Positions 50,101-63,185 are shown, numbered from the stretch's first letter. The stretch: 64,000 nt of DNA from Oreocharis arfaki (GCA_013398015.1 VZRR01007844.1:286357-350356), one strand, 5' to 3'. Notes: generated from the letters alone by a model not told the origin. Program-made: numbers and translations.

Positions 50101-53100
50101 TGTATGCTCAAGTTTCTGTCCCAAAGCAAGAAGAAAAAGAAAGAAGTGACTGCATTTTCACCGCACATCGGAATCACGAACATGTTTTGTGCTTCTCACA
50201 AACCTGGGAACGCTGAAAAGCGGAAGCTATGAGGACAATAAATTCAAACAATTTTGCAAGAGGAAGCTCACAAGACCTTGGAGCAAAATAAAACTATTCC
50301 TCTGCTTAACTGCACTACAGACATTTTCCAAATGTAACCCTAGCTATAAATGAGAGACGGGGGAAAAAACCCACATACGCATACTGAAGTATCATTCTTC
50401 TCTGGAGTTAGATTTAATGGCACGCTGGAGAAACATAGTAATATGTCAAATTCCGGTAGGTTTTAAGTACACGACGTTCAATTATACAAACGCTCTACTA
50501 AAATCCCTAAAAATGAACTAGCTTGCTCAGCTACGGCCGAACTGAGATTTGTAAGGACTCGTAGTCCATGGCTATCACACCGTAACGTGCATTAATTAAC
50601 TTTCGTCATCCACATAGTTTACTATGTCATCGATCTCACCAGGTCTGAAAGTTCCAAGCATATCTTTCATCATTTTGCTGTATTTCATCTGAAAACCAGT
50701 TCTGGCTTTCCCCCTTAGCTTATGCCTCTTCCAGAATTTAATTTTTCTGATGGTTAGAAACATGCTACTTATAGCCAGTTTAGTGACATCTGGATCCAGG
50801 TCCATACCGCTCTTCAGTTTCTAAAGCTCATTTGGCTTCCCGGCATACAGACAGGTGGACCTGTCTGTATGCCACAAAGTTTTCCCATTGCCAAAATGTT
50901 TCCCATTTTCTCTAAACCATCGGAAACTCAGTGTGAAATTATTTGTTACAATCAGCACGTACCTGTAACTATCATTCTGCTTATTATACCTCACTAAAGC
51001 AAAAATATCTGCCATACAGTTAAGGAAGTTAATCCAGTTCTAATAAAGCTCACACGTATTTTAATAAACTTTTCTTTTCCTGCAGTACATTGCAGATTTA
51101 ACAAAGGTAAAATATATTAATCAAGTCAACATAAATACATAACAAATTCTAGACTATACAGATTTTACAGTTCATAAAGAAGGTCCTATACAAAAATTTT
51201 ATTGTGTGATCAACAGTTTTAAAAATCAAGCTACTACCACAGACACAGCGTAACACATACTACAGAATTTTGTGTTTCATGTGTATTTGATATATTTGTG
51301 ATTAAAAATTCTTTTAGTTGATAAAGCAGTACTGATTCTGAACTTTGTTTATACCAAAGCTTCCACCAAAGAAAATATTCCAATGAAATAAATTAGCTAA
51401 CAGAATTATAAGAAAATAGAACGATTTAAAGTGCAAGTTACACTAAGGCTGATGCTCTAATGAAGAGGTCCATTGATCTGGTAACCAATTCTTCTCAGTA
51501 TTTAGGTTCCTTTGATATCTAGACTTCTAATACTTTTTTCCATCTTTATTCATTTTTCATTCGCCTCTAGCAAGGGGGTTCCAAGAACATTTAGTCTGCC
51601 CGAGAACTAGGTCTAGAACTCTTAAGCTTTGCGGTAACTTTTTAAAACTCAGCAACAGAATACAGATAGAAATTAGTTTTCTTCTTTTGATCCATTTTTC
51701 TTCATTCCATTCCATCTAGTCTAACAGATGCCAGATTGGGGTCTACAGATTAGTAGTGTGACCCCGTGATAATTCCAAGAGATTGGCTACTCATTTTTGG
51801 AATCATATCATCTTTGCAATGTTTTCAACTGGAAGTCTGAAAAAAACAGGCTGTCAAAAACCTGGATAACGTGGTTAACAGTCTGAAAAATTTGACTATC
51901 ACTGATCTAAAATACATAAACATTTAAAATAATCAGCACCTAGACATTAAAAAGCAGTATTTGGCAAAATTCCAAAATCTAATGCCAAATCAATTTACGT
52001 AATTAAGAGAAATAAATTTATTAATTTATATTTTTTGAAAAGGTATAAAATTAAATTCGTGAAATGATACAAATAAATGTTTTCAATAAAAACATTATTT
52101 AAAAATCACGTTCTTTCTTTTCCCTTATCTTCTAAGGGATTTAGCAAACATTGTTTGATGTTGCAGACTTGGAAACTCCTAGACAAGCAGCTGAAGGTAA
52201 AGAACGCAAGAATGCAACTGTCTTTCTAAAATAGTTTTCACTTCCATAAACAGCATGCAAGCAGGGAGGACTCAGGGCAGAACTAAAAGTAATATTGAAC
52301 TCAAAAAAAAAAAAAAATCACTAGAAAATCTCAGGAAAAAGATACGTGTAAAATGAGAGCGAATCATAGATGGCTTGAACGCTGGAGAAGACTCTTCACC
52401 TTCCTGAAATATGATAGTGACGATGTCATTTCCGATGTGTCGCTTCCTTTCTACCTGGAAAAAAAAAGGAGAAGAAAAAAAGGAAAAAAGAAAGAAAAGG
52501 CAAAAAAAAGAAGCGACAGACACAGTGACTTACAAGACATAAATAAGTGTCTTAGCCATTCTGTGACAGAATAATAAATCAATATCCCTAAACCACAAAC
52601 AGAAAAATTACAGTCAGTACGACTGAGGACAACATAAAATCATTACTTAACTCTAAGCAAGTAAACCTAGCAACAACATGGTGCACACAACAAGGCAGGT
52701 TCTAGAAGAACAGATACAGCATATGTTTAGAAAAGCACTCATACTTTCCATAACTAATATTCACCAATCAGGCATGGAATCTGTAGCATTCCAAAAAAGC
52801 CAATCTACCGCTTGAAATAAAAGAACAAAAAGCTCTTAGTACACCAAGTAATTTGCAAGTGGTTTAGGTAAATCATTACAGATGTACAATATATAGTAAA
52901 TGCCTGTGCTTATTTTTTCATCATAAATACAAAGAAAGGCTTGAGCAATGAATGACAGCACATTTGAACAAGTACCCAAGAACCCACCTAGTTAATCTAC
53001 GAGAGCGTGACGGCACTTCTTTACGGTTACCAACATTAACACGCTCACATGGGGAACGTCTTTCACGCTACACTAACTGCTACCCGAGCGGGAGCTGCGT

Positions 53101-56100
53101 GTTACATGTGTGAATATTCCTACAATTCACACACAAGGCTAATTTCCAGTTTTCCTAAAATCTTTGAGGTAATAATTACAGCAGTAAAGCTCTTCAAGTC
53201 ATCTGAACACCACACTACTCAATCACTCGTCAGTGAAGCAATTTAGATCTTCTTCACAAGTATCTTTTGTACCTTAACAGAGATGACAGGATGCATTATT
53301 ACTAATAAATATCATGAAATTTTCAGCATTAGGTAGAATATTGCGAAAAAAATAGCAAAAGTCTCAAGGCTTACACTTCTAAAATATTAACAGACAAAAA
53401 GTCCTTTATTTCTTATAAAGTTTTGGACTTCGTGATTTAACAAATAAACAGGGAAATAAAAAAGAAAGAGAACCACGTACCTGCTGCTTGTTCTCTCTAG
53501 AATACGGTAGCATGGTTGAAACATGGAACATAATTTCATGTCCTTGAAAAACCGTATAGACGGAACAGGTTCCCGTTGTATCATCTGCAAGGCAAGACAA
53601 CATTTTAAGGAGGAGTATGTCCTCTATGTTTTCTGAAGACTGGAAGATATTTCAAGTCCTTCTACCAAATCTTCCTTACTTATCCTTTTTTGTCTGATCC
53701 CTTTTAGAAAGCGTCCACACCGCATGTTTTATGTGAGAACAAACCCAAGTTTGCAACTAATCTGCATATTCACACCGAAAATCTAAGACATCTTTCACCT
53801 ACCCTCCTGAAATCCAGCCATAACGTCCTACTATCATGAAGCAAGTAACACGTCAGGTTATTGTTCACCTCATTCCAACCTAAAATGTAACTGTTCACTT
53901 TGATAATGCATGTCAAATACTTTTCTTCAGCTGCATTCCACACCAGTTACTTAAGATGACCTGACTCTTTCCTGCTGAAGCAGAGCATTTAGTATGCACA
54001 TGAAAAACGCAATTCTGGGATTGTTTTGTAACTACAGTATATACAATATGTGCAATATGCAATAAGAAGAAACATTTCTACTGCAGCTCCGTCCCCCCCT
54101 TTACTGCTTGAGATGAGTTCTTACTTTTAGTGTCCAGTCCTCCTCTGTAGCCTGACCAGCCTTTCAAAGTAATCGTGTCACCCAAGAGATGCAGAAATCG
54201 TTGAAAGCTTTCACTTCCAGTTTCTACATGCGGGAGGGAGAAACATTACCAAAAAAGCACACATGCGGTAACAGAACATCCAAACATAAAACATAAAAAC
54301 AACCAAAATAAGGAAATGGGTCCTGCTTCCAGGACACAAGTTTCAGCTGAAATAGTTTCCTTTCACGTCTTCCACGCCTACTGCCTTTCCAGAAACGGCA
54401 TCCCAGCCTTTCAGAATAGGCATCATCGCGTGACATTAAACAGTGACCTTTCTTGCTAATGCCAATGCCGGTCAAGCGCACAGGAGAATGCGACCGTGCT
54501 GTAAAAGAGCGAAAGAACTACAAGCAGCGAGTTAATGAGTCGCCTCTTTCGACTGCTCCTTTTTTCTAAACGTTATGTCAAGATTTCACTGTCTTTCAAA
54601 CTGTAATAGCAGGCTTCCTACAGCAACTTTTTATAGCATCAGAAGGTCCTAGGCTACAACTTTTCACCCAACACGTGAAACAACATGATGACTGGTTTGC
54701 TTAACCATTACCTCCCATCTTGCTTCCAGCTGTAGGCACTATCTTCCTTTAATTCAGACGAATAAAGCAATTAAGGAAAAGATTAAAAACTCACCATTAC
54801 TGAACATTTCATCATCTGTAAGCTGACCATCCTTAGCATAAAGGACTCCAAATTTAAAATTCACGGATCCCTGAGAAATAAAACCAAGCATTATATGATA
54901 AACAGACAATCAAGCAGAAGACCTAAAAAAAGTTTCCTCTAAGGACTTTTATATATGCATCTTTGTACGCATCCTACGCATCAGAACATACACTTTATAC
55001 CACCTCCTAATACATAATAATTTACCTTTAAATCTTTACGGTAGAACATAAAATTATTGATTTAAGTTGGTGATCTATTAATGTGAGATATTAACTTGGT
55101 GCTTCGAGTTATTTTTGATGTCATGTTCTAAAAACATTACATTTTTTTACCGTAATTGGCAATTGATTTCAAAGTCATCATAAGCACATCAAAATACTAA
55201 GCTGTATTCACTGAACAGATCTGTGAGCTAGAAGTGGTAAGTTTACATTTACCTCTTGCTCTTCAAGAACCAATAAATCCTGTAAACAAAAACAGGATCT
55301 TTAGCACATTCGTATTGAAGATTCTACAAGGACAATAGCTTTATTTGTGTTTTTAAGTTCTGATCTGAAATGGCCAGCTCAACGGATAAAGACAGTTTAA
55401 GTAGTGTTACGTACAATCATCGTTATTAGCTGCTACTGGAAGAAACAAACTAGTAGCATTTATACTTAATTAGTTATATTTCCAGAAAATAATAAAGAAA
55501 AAAGACCAAAGAAAAAAAGTCACTTCCTACCTTCTGTATCTCAGGATGAAAAACTTCCCTTGGGCTCTTCTCAAATTTATCAAGACTCATAGCACTGAAA
55601 TGCAAATGAAATACCGCTTTAACGAAGGGCAAGCGCACATTTCAACGCTGAACCACCGACCGATCACAGTTACAACCGGGTACAAAACGAATTGTTCGAA
55701 GAGCCTCTGTAAAATGGAACGTTTCCTGGAACTGCCACTTCTTTCCCAAAATACTAACTACCAACACTTTCTAAACTTTCGTATTTTAAAAACGGTAATT
55801 AGTAAGACCCTGTCGGGAGATCGGTGGTAAGAATTTCTCTCAATTTTAAATTTTCACTTCGCCCGTTCCAGAACAGGCTTTTAAAGCCACTTTTCGCTGC
55901 CTTCAACGATTAAGATTTGCAAAACTATTTTTACGGTTTTTATAAAGTTATCACGAAAACCATGGAACGCAAGGTCTGAATTACAGGAAAAGGTATACAG
56001 GCAAATATCTAAACGGATAACTTATTTGCAAATGCATACCTTAATATAGATTTCACCGATAACGTTTTTGTGGGACTGTAAGGGAGACATATTTTCTGTG

Positions 56101-59100
56101 TACCCTGTAAACAAGAAGAGCTAGGCTAAATTACAGGACATACCAACTTTTTCTGCATATTCAAATACGAATATTAATAAAAATAATTAAGTTTAAAAAA
56201 AAATCAAAGAAGAAAACCGAAGTAATTTTACTTAGCTATATTTACTGCCGATCTAGAGAAAAACAAATCACGGATGTTGCAGAGAAAAAAAAGCAAACCG
56301 TGCACGCCTGCAGAAGAGTTTCAAAATAATTGCTTGGATAAAAGACTCTCACAGAACATTAGGTGGAAAAAAAAGTCAAACTGGTATCACACCTACCTAT
56401 TTTCTTACCATTGTACATGAAAATCCTAAAAGCAGTATAAAATCATTGCCTAAAGTGATCACGGGACACAATCAAGAACAGTTTAGGCATCATTTCTAAA
56501 AATAAGCAGTTGTTAGAACAATTAGAAAATATGTGACATTACAGATTTCTGTCAAAAAGTTTAGTATAATGTTATCTGCAAATTCAGTGTAGTTTTATCT
56601 ACTACGGTAGAATTCTATGTTCTTATTATATGAAATGAAAATACGTAATAAATACTGGAATTCTGGAGAATGAGAAAAAGCGCATGATAAACACATCCAA
56701 CACAAACAAACAAAAGTCAGAATGGCAGTTGAGTATTCGTTTCTTACTGTTTTTCTCCAAAGTATTGAATGGTATTGAGGAACGCGCTGATTATTTTGGT
56801 CAGACAGCACAACGGACAGAAAGAAAGGGTTCTTCTCTGCATCTGTACCTATATAATTCTGATGAACTGTCGGGAGAAAAACAAGCAGCACTATCAACCA
56901 TAAAGAAGATGCACCCACCCACTCGCATCCTGAATCAGAGAGATGCCCATAAATATATGCATTCATACGTAAAAACGTATCATCGTCTCTATAAATAACT
57001 ATGTACTTATATGCAGATGTGTAAAAAAACCACCCCGAGAGATAGGTACAGGTCCAAAGCCAAGAACGGTTTCAAAACATTCCCTTTTCGGTAGCAGGGG
57101 TTTCACTCCTTACAGACACCCATCCTCTGTTTTCAGGTTCAAAATACATGAAGCAAAGACTTGTTTTCTGTACAGGACAGAAAACGTTTTAGTACTAAAT
57201 TAACGCCACACCTTTTTCCATATTGAAAGAGTAACAATTCAAAACTACATTACGTTTTCATTGAGCCAAATTCCAATCCATTAGCAAAAAAATAATTACC
57301 TTTCCCTAAAAAATATTTGAAGTACCATCTCGTATGATACTCCGGGTTTTCCAAATGCACATCCGTTCTGTGCCACGTACCCGGAGCGTAGTCCATATTC
57401 TGAAACGGAATTGGGAGACCGTTACACTAAATGCCGAGTGGAAAAAAAAAGGACAAAATATAGGCAGAAGCAAATCAAGAATGGCTGATTCACCTGAAAT
57501 TTTAACTGTACACTGCTTTCAAAAAAGCAAGGATTTTTCTGAAGTCAGTTGGTGTGTAGCTGAAATAAAAATTTCTCCCTCTCATTTACCCTTTTCTAAT
57601 TCCTCTCTAAGCAGCTAAGTCTCAGCCTACTGTACCACTATTACAGGTAATGTCTTCGAATGTCAGTGAGAAGAATGTCTTTCGATGCGGAATTTGAAGA
57701 TAAACATTTTTAAAACTTAAATAAATTGATGCCCTCGGGTTTCATTTTCTCAGTTCTTCCCAAATTAATCCTCAAAGTCTCCTTGCTCAACCAAAGCATG
57801 CTTTGGAAGTTCTTCAGTGCCGTTTCTCACAAATTAAGGTAAATTCCCAAGCATCCCTCAAGTCCTTTCCCACTACAAATTAACATACGAAGAAAAAGCC
57901 ATTCTTCGTATTCATTCGCCACGTGGCCATTCCTCACCCGCTCCACGAATCTTTCTGCGAGACGAGCTAATTGGCTTTTGAACCGCATGAAACCGAGCTA
58001 AAAAGACAGAGTACCGAACGTGACGCCCCCAAAGAATCAATGCGGAACAGTTAGATCGCTTTCAACTCTGCAGCCAGAGCCGATGCAAACGGATGATCGG
58101 GAACAGTTTGCTGTTACTATTAGCTCAAAGCACACTTTACCGAGATCTTACAAGTATTTCTGGAATATGAGCTCTTTCTTCTGCCAATATCAAGACAGCA
58201 TTTACAGATGAAAAAGTTTTGCAAAGGAAGATAAAATGCAAAGGTAAGCGGAAACCTAAGCGTCATCGGAGTATTTGCAGGGACGCACTGCGAGCTTAGC
58301 GGCAAGAAAGATGAAGAGAATGACTCTCTCAGGCTCCACTCGACTTCTTTATCTCCTATTTAAAGATAAGCACAGCTACCAAAAGACAACTAAGGGTCCA
58401 AAAACCGAAGCTATAACCTCATCGCACCAAGGAGCAAACTTTAGAGCGCAGAGGTCAGCTCGAACATCGTGGGACCGCCAGGACGGCGCATATACAGAGC
58501 AATGAACCAGAGACTGCGAAGTGTCATTCAGAGGTATTTCTCTCCTAACATGATCGAGTGAGCAAAAACGTTACCGAAGCCAAATAAAATCCCAGAATTC
58601 TCAAAGTCCTCTTCCTTAGTAATTGACTGCAAATATATCTTTCATAGGTGAACAATAACTGAAGCTGAGTATTTTTTTCAGCTTTCTATGAGTATTTTTG
58701 GCCACTTACCTCACCGGAGGAGCCATTTTCCACACGGAACCGTCCAGCTCTTTGAATGGCTCCATCAGCATCACTAGATATAAGCTATAAGAGAGTTTAA
58801 GACAGAGGTTCTAATTTCAAAAATAGCCATACGATCAGCAATCAAAGCTTACTACCATTTTGTCTTGTTCCAGGCACCGTGACTCCCCACAGAAAAGGGA
58901 TCAGTCCAACTATTACCAATTTGACTAAAGGCTTTGAATGACCCAGTGAGAACTCTAACGATGCATGAATGAGATGCTACTGTGGAACACACAAAGCAAG
59001 AAGACTTAAGTATCAAACATTCAGAAATTTGAAAGGGCAGCAAGAACCTTTAAACTTGTGTACTCCAAAAAACACACACTTTTATAAAACGCTAGCAGGA

Positions 59101-61580
59101 TTTTAAGAAAAACAACTAAAAATCAAGACCATTCGTGTGAGCTTACTATGAATTTACTACGACAAATAACTTTTTTTTTTTCCCAGCAAAAGACTCTAAG
59201 TACTAAGAACGAAAGAGCCTTTTACCAGAAATGGTTTACTTCGTATTAAAACATCGCATCCATTACGTGGAACGTACAGAAAGAAAAGAACCGTACCTGG
59301 TGTTCCAGCAACGCAATGTCCGGCAACAATTTATGCCCAATTTACATACGCATTAGTAAATATACTACCCAAGAATTTTAAAATTACGACTATAGCTAGC
59401 AGAAAACTTGTGATTTCTTCCCATGGTAAGAGAGCTGAAGTTCATTTTCTTAACTCCTCCCCACTTCTGCTTTCCTACAGTAAACTTAAGTAATTTCATT
59501 ACGACTCTGTAATCAGAAGGGCAGTTTTAACCGCTGATGTATTTTCACTGTGGAAAAGAAATTTATATACGAGAAAAGCAAAGTGCCAACTTAATCTCTG
59601 AATTTCAAGAAAATGCAGAATAACTGACAGATTCTAGGGAACCGTTTTCGAAATCCTAATTCTGACCAGTTCGTTTAGTTTTAAGCCCTCTCCCACTATC
59701 GTGAGTCACGTACATATAAAGTTACATAAGCGTGTATGTACACACGTGAGCACGCATACAACTTATAACTTGCATAATTGCAAGTACTTCATTAAATACT
59801 ACCCTAATATTTTGCCATATTCAGCTTCTAAGAGGAAAAAAGGCTCAATTTCCATCTAGAGATAAACACAGTATTTATTTAATACTTCCTGAACTGTTAC
59901 AATGAAATATTAATAAATAAGGCAGTAAAAAGATCCCTTATCAGAGGCCCGATATATATCTATTCAGAAGCCGCTTTCTATTAGCTTATAACTTTCAAAT
60001 CCAGCTTACCAAGCATATTTTCCAAACCAGATCCAATTTTTTTACTTGGAAATGAAAAGGATTAGAGCTCTGCATTATAAGCTGATAAACTGAAGGACAG
60101 GCTATGTAAACTTACAAGCTCCACAGATCCATAATGCTTTCTGCTAAACTCTCCGCGTCCGCAACCCAGATCTTCAGAGACGGAGCTGGAATAGAAACGC
60201 TTCATCAGCGTACACAAGTCAACTAGCCTCGCATTTCCTGCAATACAATACCCTGCCATTAAAAAAAATACGAATAAGGTTCATAGCATATATACTCATT
60301 GCTGCGGGGAACGCTTCTTAGAGCACGCACAATCTCTAGCGGCCATGGCAGTCTGGCTTCCATGCGACTCCCAAAGGAAATGCCCGTGTTCCGACCAGAA
60401 GCAAAAGCTACGATTAAATTAAACGCCTAGGCACGATGCGATCGGAGTTCCGAAGCGCGTGGCGGCTTATAACCACGTTCGAAATGTAAACTTAGCGCCT
60501 CAAATAGGACAATTGCGCTATACAACTCAATAAGACCACACTTAGTACGTCGCTACCGGTTTTCTCAGCCTATGCACAACGAGAAACTAAACCGGTACTT
60601 TAATTTAAGAGCATGAGGAAACAACATCGTTTCAGAGGTTTCCCTCCGCCACCTTAACAAAGACAGCAAACAAAAGTAATCCTAGAATGCGAAGTCCACA
60701 ATCCACCTGTGTTACCAAGTATAACCTCGTACCATTGCATCACATTAAGCGCCCCCTCTTCGCAAACCGCATTCTGATACCTTGAAGACATATACTGTCT
60801 CGTCACAATCCGCACCCTTCGGTATGCGTGCATTTTTCTGATGCTACTCTCACTAATTAAAAAACCAGGAGCATATCTGAGCTAATGATTTAAACAAGAC
60901 TGCTTTAATATTAATATTCTGATTCATTTGTGTCCCAATTCAAACTACCTAAAACATAGCTAACCCTCAAACACACTCGCGGTCCTTTTAAAAGTCAGAA
61001 TTATACCCAAGAGCTAATCTCTGCTTCTTCTCAACCTAACTACTTCGTATCGCACGTCATCCGCTTCGTATCTAGTAATTAAAGTAGAATCTCACGCCGA
61101 CGTCACAAAGAGACGACGTCAGGAAAATTAGGCATCTTCGCTTCAATTTAGGTGCGGGTAAGATTCACGTTATCACGCTATTTGCGTAAGCGCATATACT
61201 CCCTGACGAATTCTTGCCCGCGTACCTCTTTGGCTCTCCATTCTCAGTTACCGCCGAAATTTGTACTCGACTCTGTGACATATCACATCCGCTGATTTAA
61301 AAAATATGCAGTGATTAAAATCAACTGTTCATATTAATTTTCTTCATTGAATTACATCCTTCCTCGGTCCCGATCCATATAAGAAAAACAGCTGCTCCAT
61401 TTACAACACTTTTAGAGCAGTTTTCATCCTATTAAGATGAACTGCCTGCACCAAAGCGGTTAGCTCATCAGTGCCGCAGATTAGTTGGGCTTAATAATTT
61501 AAAGTTTACTTACGCTGCAAAGTATTTAAAGACGGACGCACCTTTATTCGCGTGAATAAACCCAACCGGCTTACGTGCAT
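32189..61580 (-). CDS. GARNL3: GTPase-activating Rap/Ran-GAP domain-like 3
   Basis: Coding exons (plus coordinates): 61514-61580, 60116-60237, 58710-58784, 57300-57399, 56748-56866, 56040-56104, 55531-55594, 55253-55279, 54795-54870, 54125-54223, 53481-53584, 52346-52454, 50963-51008, 48431-48537, 47479-47594, 46709-46813, 44022-44096, 42992-43103, 42165-42263, 38877-38993, 38027-38199, 37559-37717, 36428-36494, 35686-35793, 35142-35260, 34779-34914, 33493-33699, 33076-33187, 32189-32345. All have GT-AG borders and consistent phase. The sum is 1013 codons, the human protein length, which supports the ATG at 61578-61580. That N-terminal exon is the least certain part. Rap-GAP domain is at about 190-410 with the catalytic Asn in RHIGND (N315); a CNH domain is at about 493-810; the serine-rich tail ends DEDIIDLK. 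Predicted role: stimulates GTP hydrolysis by Rap-type GTPases; substrate not established. No lesion seen. Confidence 0.96.
35142..44096 (-). other. GARNL3: GARNL3 exons encoding the CNH (citron homology) domain
   Basis: Nine exons running from ALKLKTSVKGDAAANLATTSFCKKE (44022-44096) through VVCADSWGQ, VFDKTLQIKQMNVLEALDLLIARTDKG, HLYAINT, ICLSDPPVVMTLVDG and VAAIDVYEDGEAGLLLCYN to FPYVLAFTTDSIEIRLVVNGNLVHTAV (35142-35260). The pattern of short hydrophobic beta strands and the LAFTTDSIEIR ending fit a CNH beta-propeller, a domain known in VPS39, TGFBRAP1 and GCK-type kinases to bind partners. Confidence 0.85.
39662..40070 (-). mobile_element. CR1 LINE fragment in a GARNL3 intron
   Basis: The plus strand reads as reverse-complement CR1: 'cacagaattacggaataaac' at 39664, 'gtgcctgagagcattgtcc' near 39752, 'aagaacctttttctaatatc' near 39856, 'ggtcaccacagagaagag' near 39929 and 'cctcagctgctcatcatacg' near 40033, ending 'cccctcaaggcc'. 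It is in the same orientation as the host gene. Confidence 0.9.
45735..45942. repeat. T/G-rich low-complexity tract (TTTGG-like)
   Basis: About 200 bases almost only of T and G on plus, with many 'gggtttt' and 'ggttgg' words. It is the complement of the C/A tracts at 27474 and 31123. It lies inside a GARNL3 intron, so the pre-mRNA would be A/C-rich here. The plus-strand ORFs over it (Gly/Phe/Trp-rich) are artefacts. Confidence 0.9.
50596..50940 (-). pseudogene. Unidentified retrocopy-like ORF inside a GARNL3 intron
   Basis: On the minus strand a protein-like frame runs from about 50940 to the stop at 50596, interrupted by a single in-frame TAG (50821-50823). The part after that stop has a composition typical of real protein: KLKSGMDLDPDVTKLAISSM, then basic KIKFWKRHKLRGKARTGFQ, then acidic GEIDDIVNYVDDES at the end. 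It has no splice borders of its own and begins close after the donor of GARNL3 exon 50963-51008. I do not recognise the family. It may be a processed pseudogene with one stop, an intronic retrogene starting at M (50805), or an alternative 3' extension of a short GARNL3 isoform. No clear poly(A) tail is seen on the minus strand. A 32-bp palindrome sits within it. Confidence 0.4.
50842..50873. repeat. Near-perfect palindrome, 15-bp arms with 2-bp spacer
   Basis: The arm GGCATACAGACAGGT is followed by GG and then by its exact reverse complement. Such arms would form a strong hairpin in single-stranded DNA or RNA. It lies in the protein-like ORF of 50596-50940, so it may mark an inversion junction. 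Confidence 0.95.
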
Positions 61581-62700
61581 TTGTACAGCATCTACGGTAT
61601 ACTCCACCTCCCTTTCCCATTTGTCTGGAAACACAGGTGCAGTCGTGTAAACGAACAGTAATGACGAAGAGGAGAGAGGACTAGCTTCCTCCCATTTCAA
61701 AAGAAGCTCCTACAAAACAGTCCTGAAAGTTGAACAACAAAGCACGATTAAACGCATTCGCTAATCTAAACCTGGATGTTTTTAGGATCCTAGTGTCAAA
61801 TCACAAATTTTGTCCCTGAGAAGTTCGACACTGGAAAGCACTTTACTCGGGGGTCGGGAGGGTAGCGGCACAAGGGATCGAGTTTGCAGATCGCACCCGT
61901 GCGATCAGAACGACACGGCCTGCACGCCCCTTGGGCTTGCCATTCTCCTTACCGTCTCTACGTTTACTTGCCGGTATCGGTCAATCTGTTTTCATTTACG
62001 AAAGAGTCACATGTACAAAAGCAGTCAGCAATCGCGTAATTGCAGCGATATCCCAGCGCTATCTGCTTGCACGAGCGCAACGCCGAATACCCTGCGAAAC
62101 CGACCGTGAAGACGCTCGTCCGACTCCGCCCACACCACCCGCAGCAGCCCCCGAGCGAGACGGCCGCAGCTCGGCGGCTCCTGCCGCTTCGCTAGCCCGA
62201 GGGCCAGCCGCCCCACACCGCGGGAGCCTCCAGCGCCGCTCGTCCCGGCGGCTCCTGCAGCCCGCGGTCGGCGGAAACGAAGCACCGCCTTCCTCTCCGC
62301 CATCGCCGGTCGGCAGCACGCCACGCCCCGCCCCACCCGAGCTTAGCCCCCGCCTCCGGTACCGCTGAGTGAGGCCGAGGAACCGGGTGAACGCCCCTTC
62401 CGCGCTGCTCAGCTCCATGCGGGCGGCCAGACGGAGGCTTCACCCCTCCAGCGTCGCTCCCGCGGCTCCGTCCCGCGCGGGAGAGGCGCCGGGAGCTCCG
62501 CGCGCACATCCCGCTGCCCCCGGCGCACGGCCCCGCGCGTCCGCCCCTGCCCGCCAACCACTCATACGCCGCGTCGGCCGCCGCGTCGGCCGCCGCGCCG
62601 CCGGCAGGGCCCGCCGGGAGCTGTAGTCCCGGGCTGCGAGCGACCGGTCCGTCCTCCGCCGCCCAGAGTTGCAGGGAGGGACCTTAGCCAGCACCGCCCC
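61581..62700 (-). promoter_or_regulatory. GARNL3: GARNL3 CpG-island promoter and 5'UTR
   Basis: Strongly CpG-rich sequence, densest at about 62050-62700, lies just upstream of the first coding exon. That exon appears to start at an acceptor with a good pyrimidine tract (TTTCCAG, first base 61624), so at least one non-coding exon should lie in the island. A candidate donor is ACG|GTAAGG with last exon base at 61953. Long ORFs in the island on both strands are composition effects. Confidence 0.65.
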
Positions 62701-63185
62701 TCCCGAATTCAGTCTTTGTAAACGTAACGCTAAAACATCGTTTGAGAGATCTCCTGAGAGTTTGCCACGGAAAGTACGCCTATTCGACACGCCTGCAAGT
62801 AGCAGAAACTAGCCAGTTCCCAGACGGCCGAGCGGATAGGTCAGATTTGTCGTGGAATGCTGCTCTCGAGTCAAGATGCTCCACCACAACGATTTCCATT
62901 TCCACTACGTGACTGAAAGTGAGCTTGCGTGGTGACTTGCCCGCCAGATGAAAAGCGAAGGACTGCAGGGCACACCTACACAGCATTGTACTTGACACTG
63001 AGAAAAGCCAGTCATCAGAGTTTGTCACAGATCTATTACTATAATAAAAATTTTACTTAGAAGTATGAAATCAGAAGCGCCACGATAGCATGGTCTGAAG
63101 CATAGCCGGCATCGCATTTCATACCAATCGGACACGATGCAGCGGAAAATTTTTACGCTTGACTTGTAGCTGTATCCACCGAGGT
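62700..63185. other. Intergenic flank upstream of GARNL3
   Basis: No coding exon or repeat recognised. Confidence 0.4.

Noticed and set aside
52454..52520. Purine-rich stretch (A/G) resembling a microsatellite
   Set aside because: On the minus strand it is the long pyrimidine tract of the acceptor of a GARNL3 exon.
62059..62418. Alternative GARNL3 start in the CpG island (MELSSAEG...)
   Set aside because: No good donor joins it in phase to the next exon, whereas the ATG at 61578 gives an in-phase exon and the expected total length.
61925..62626. Plus-strand ORFs in the GARNL3 island
   Set aside because: GC-rich composition, no recognisable domain and no supporting splice pattern.
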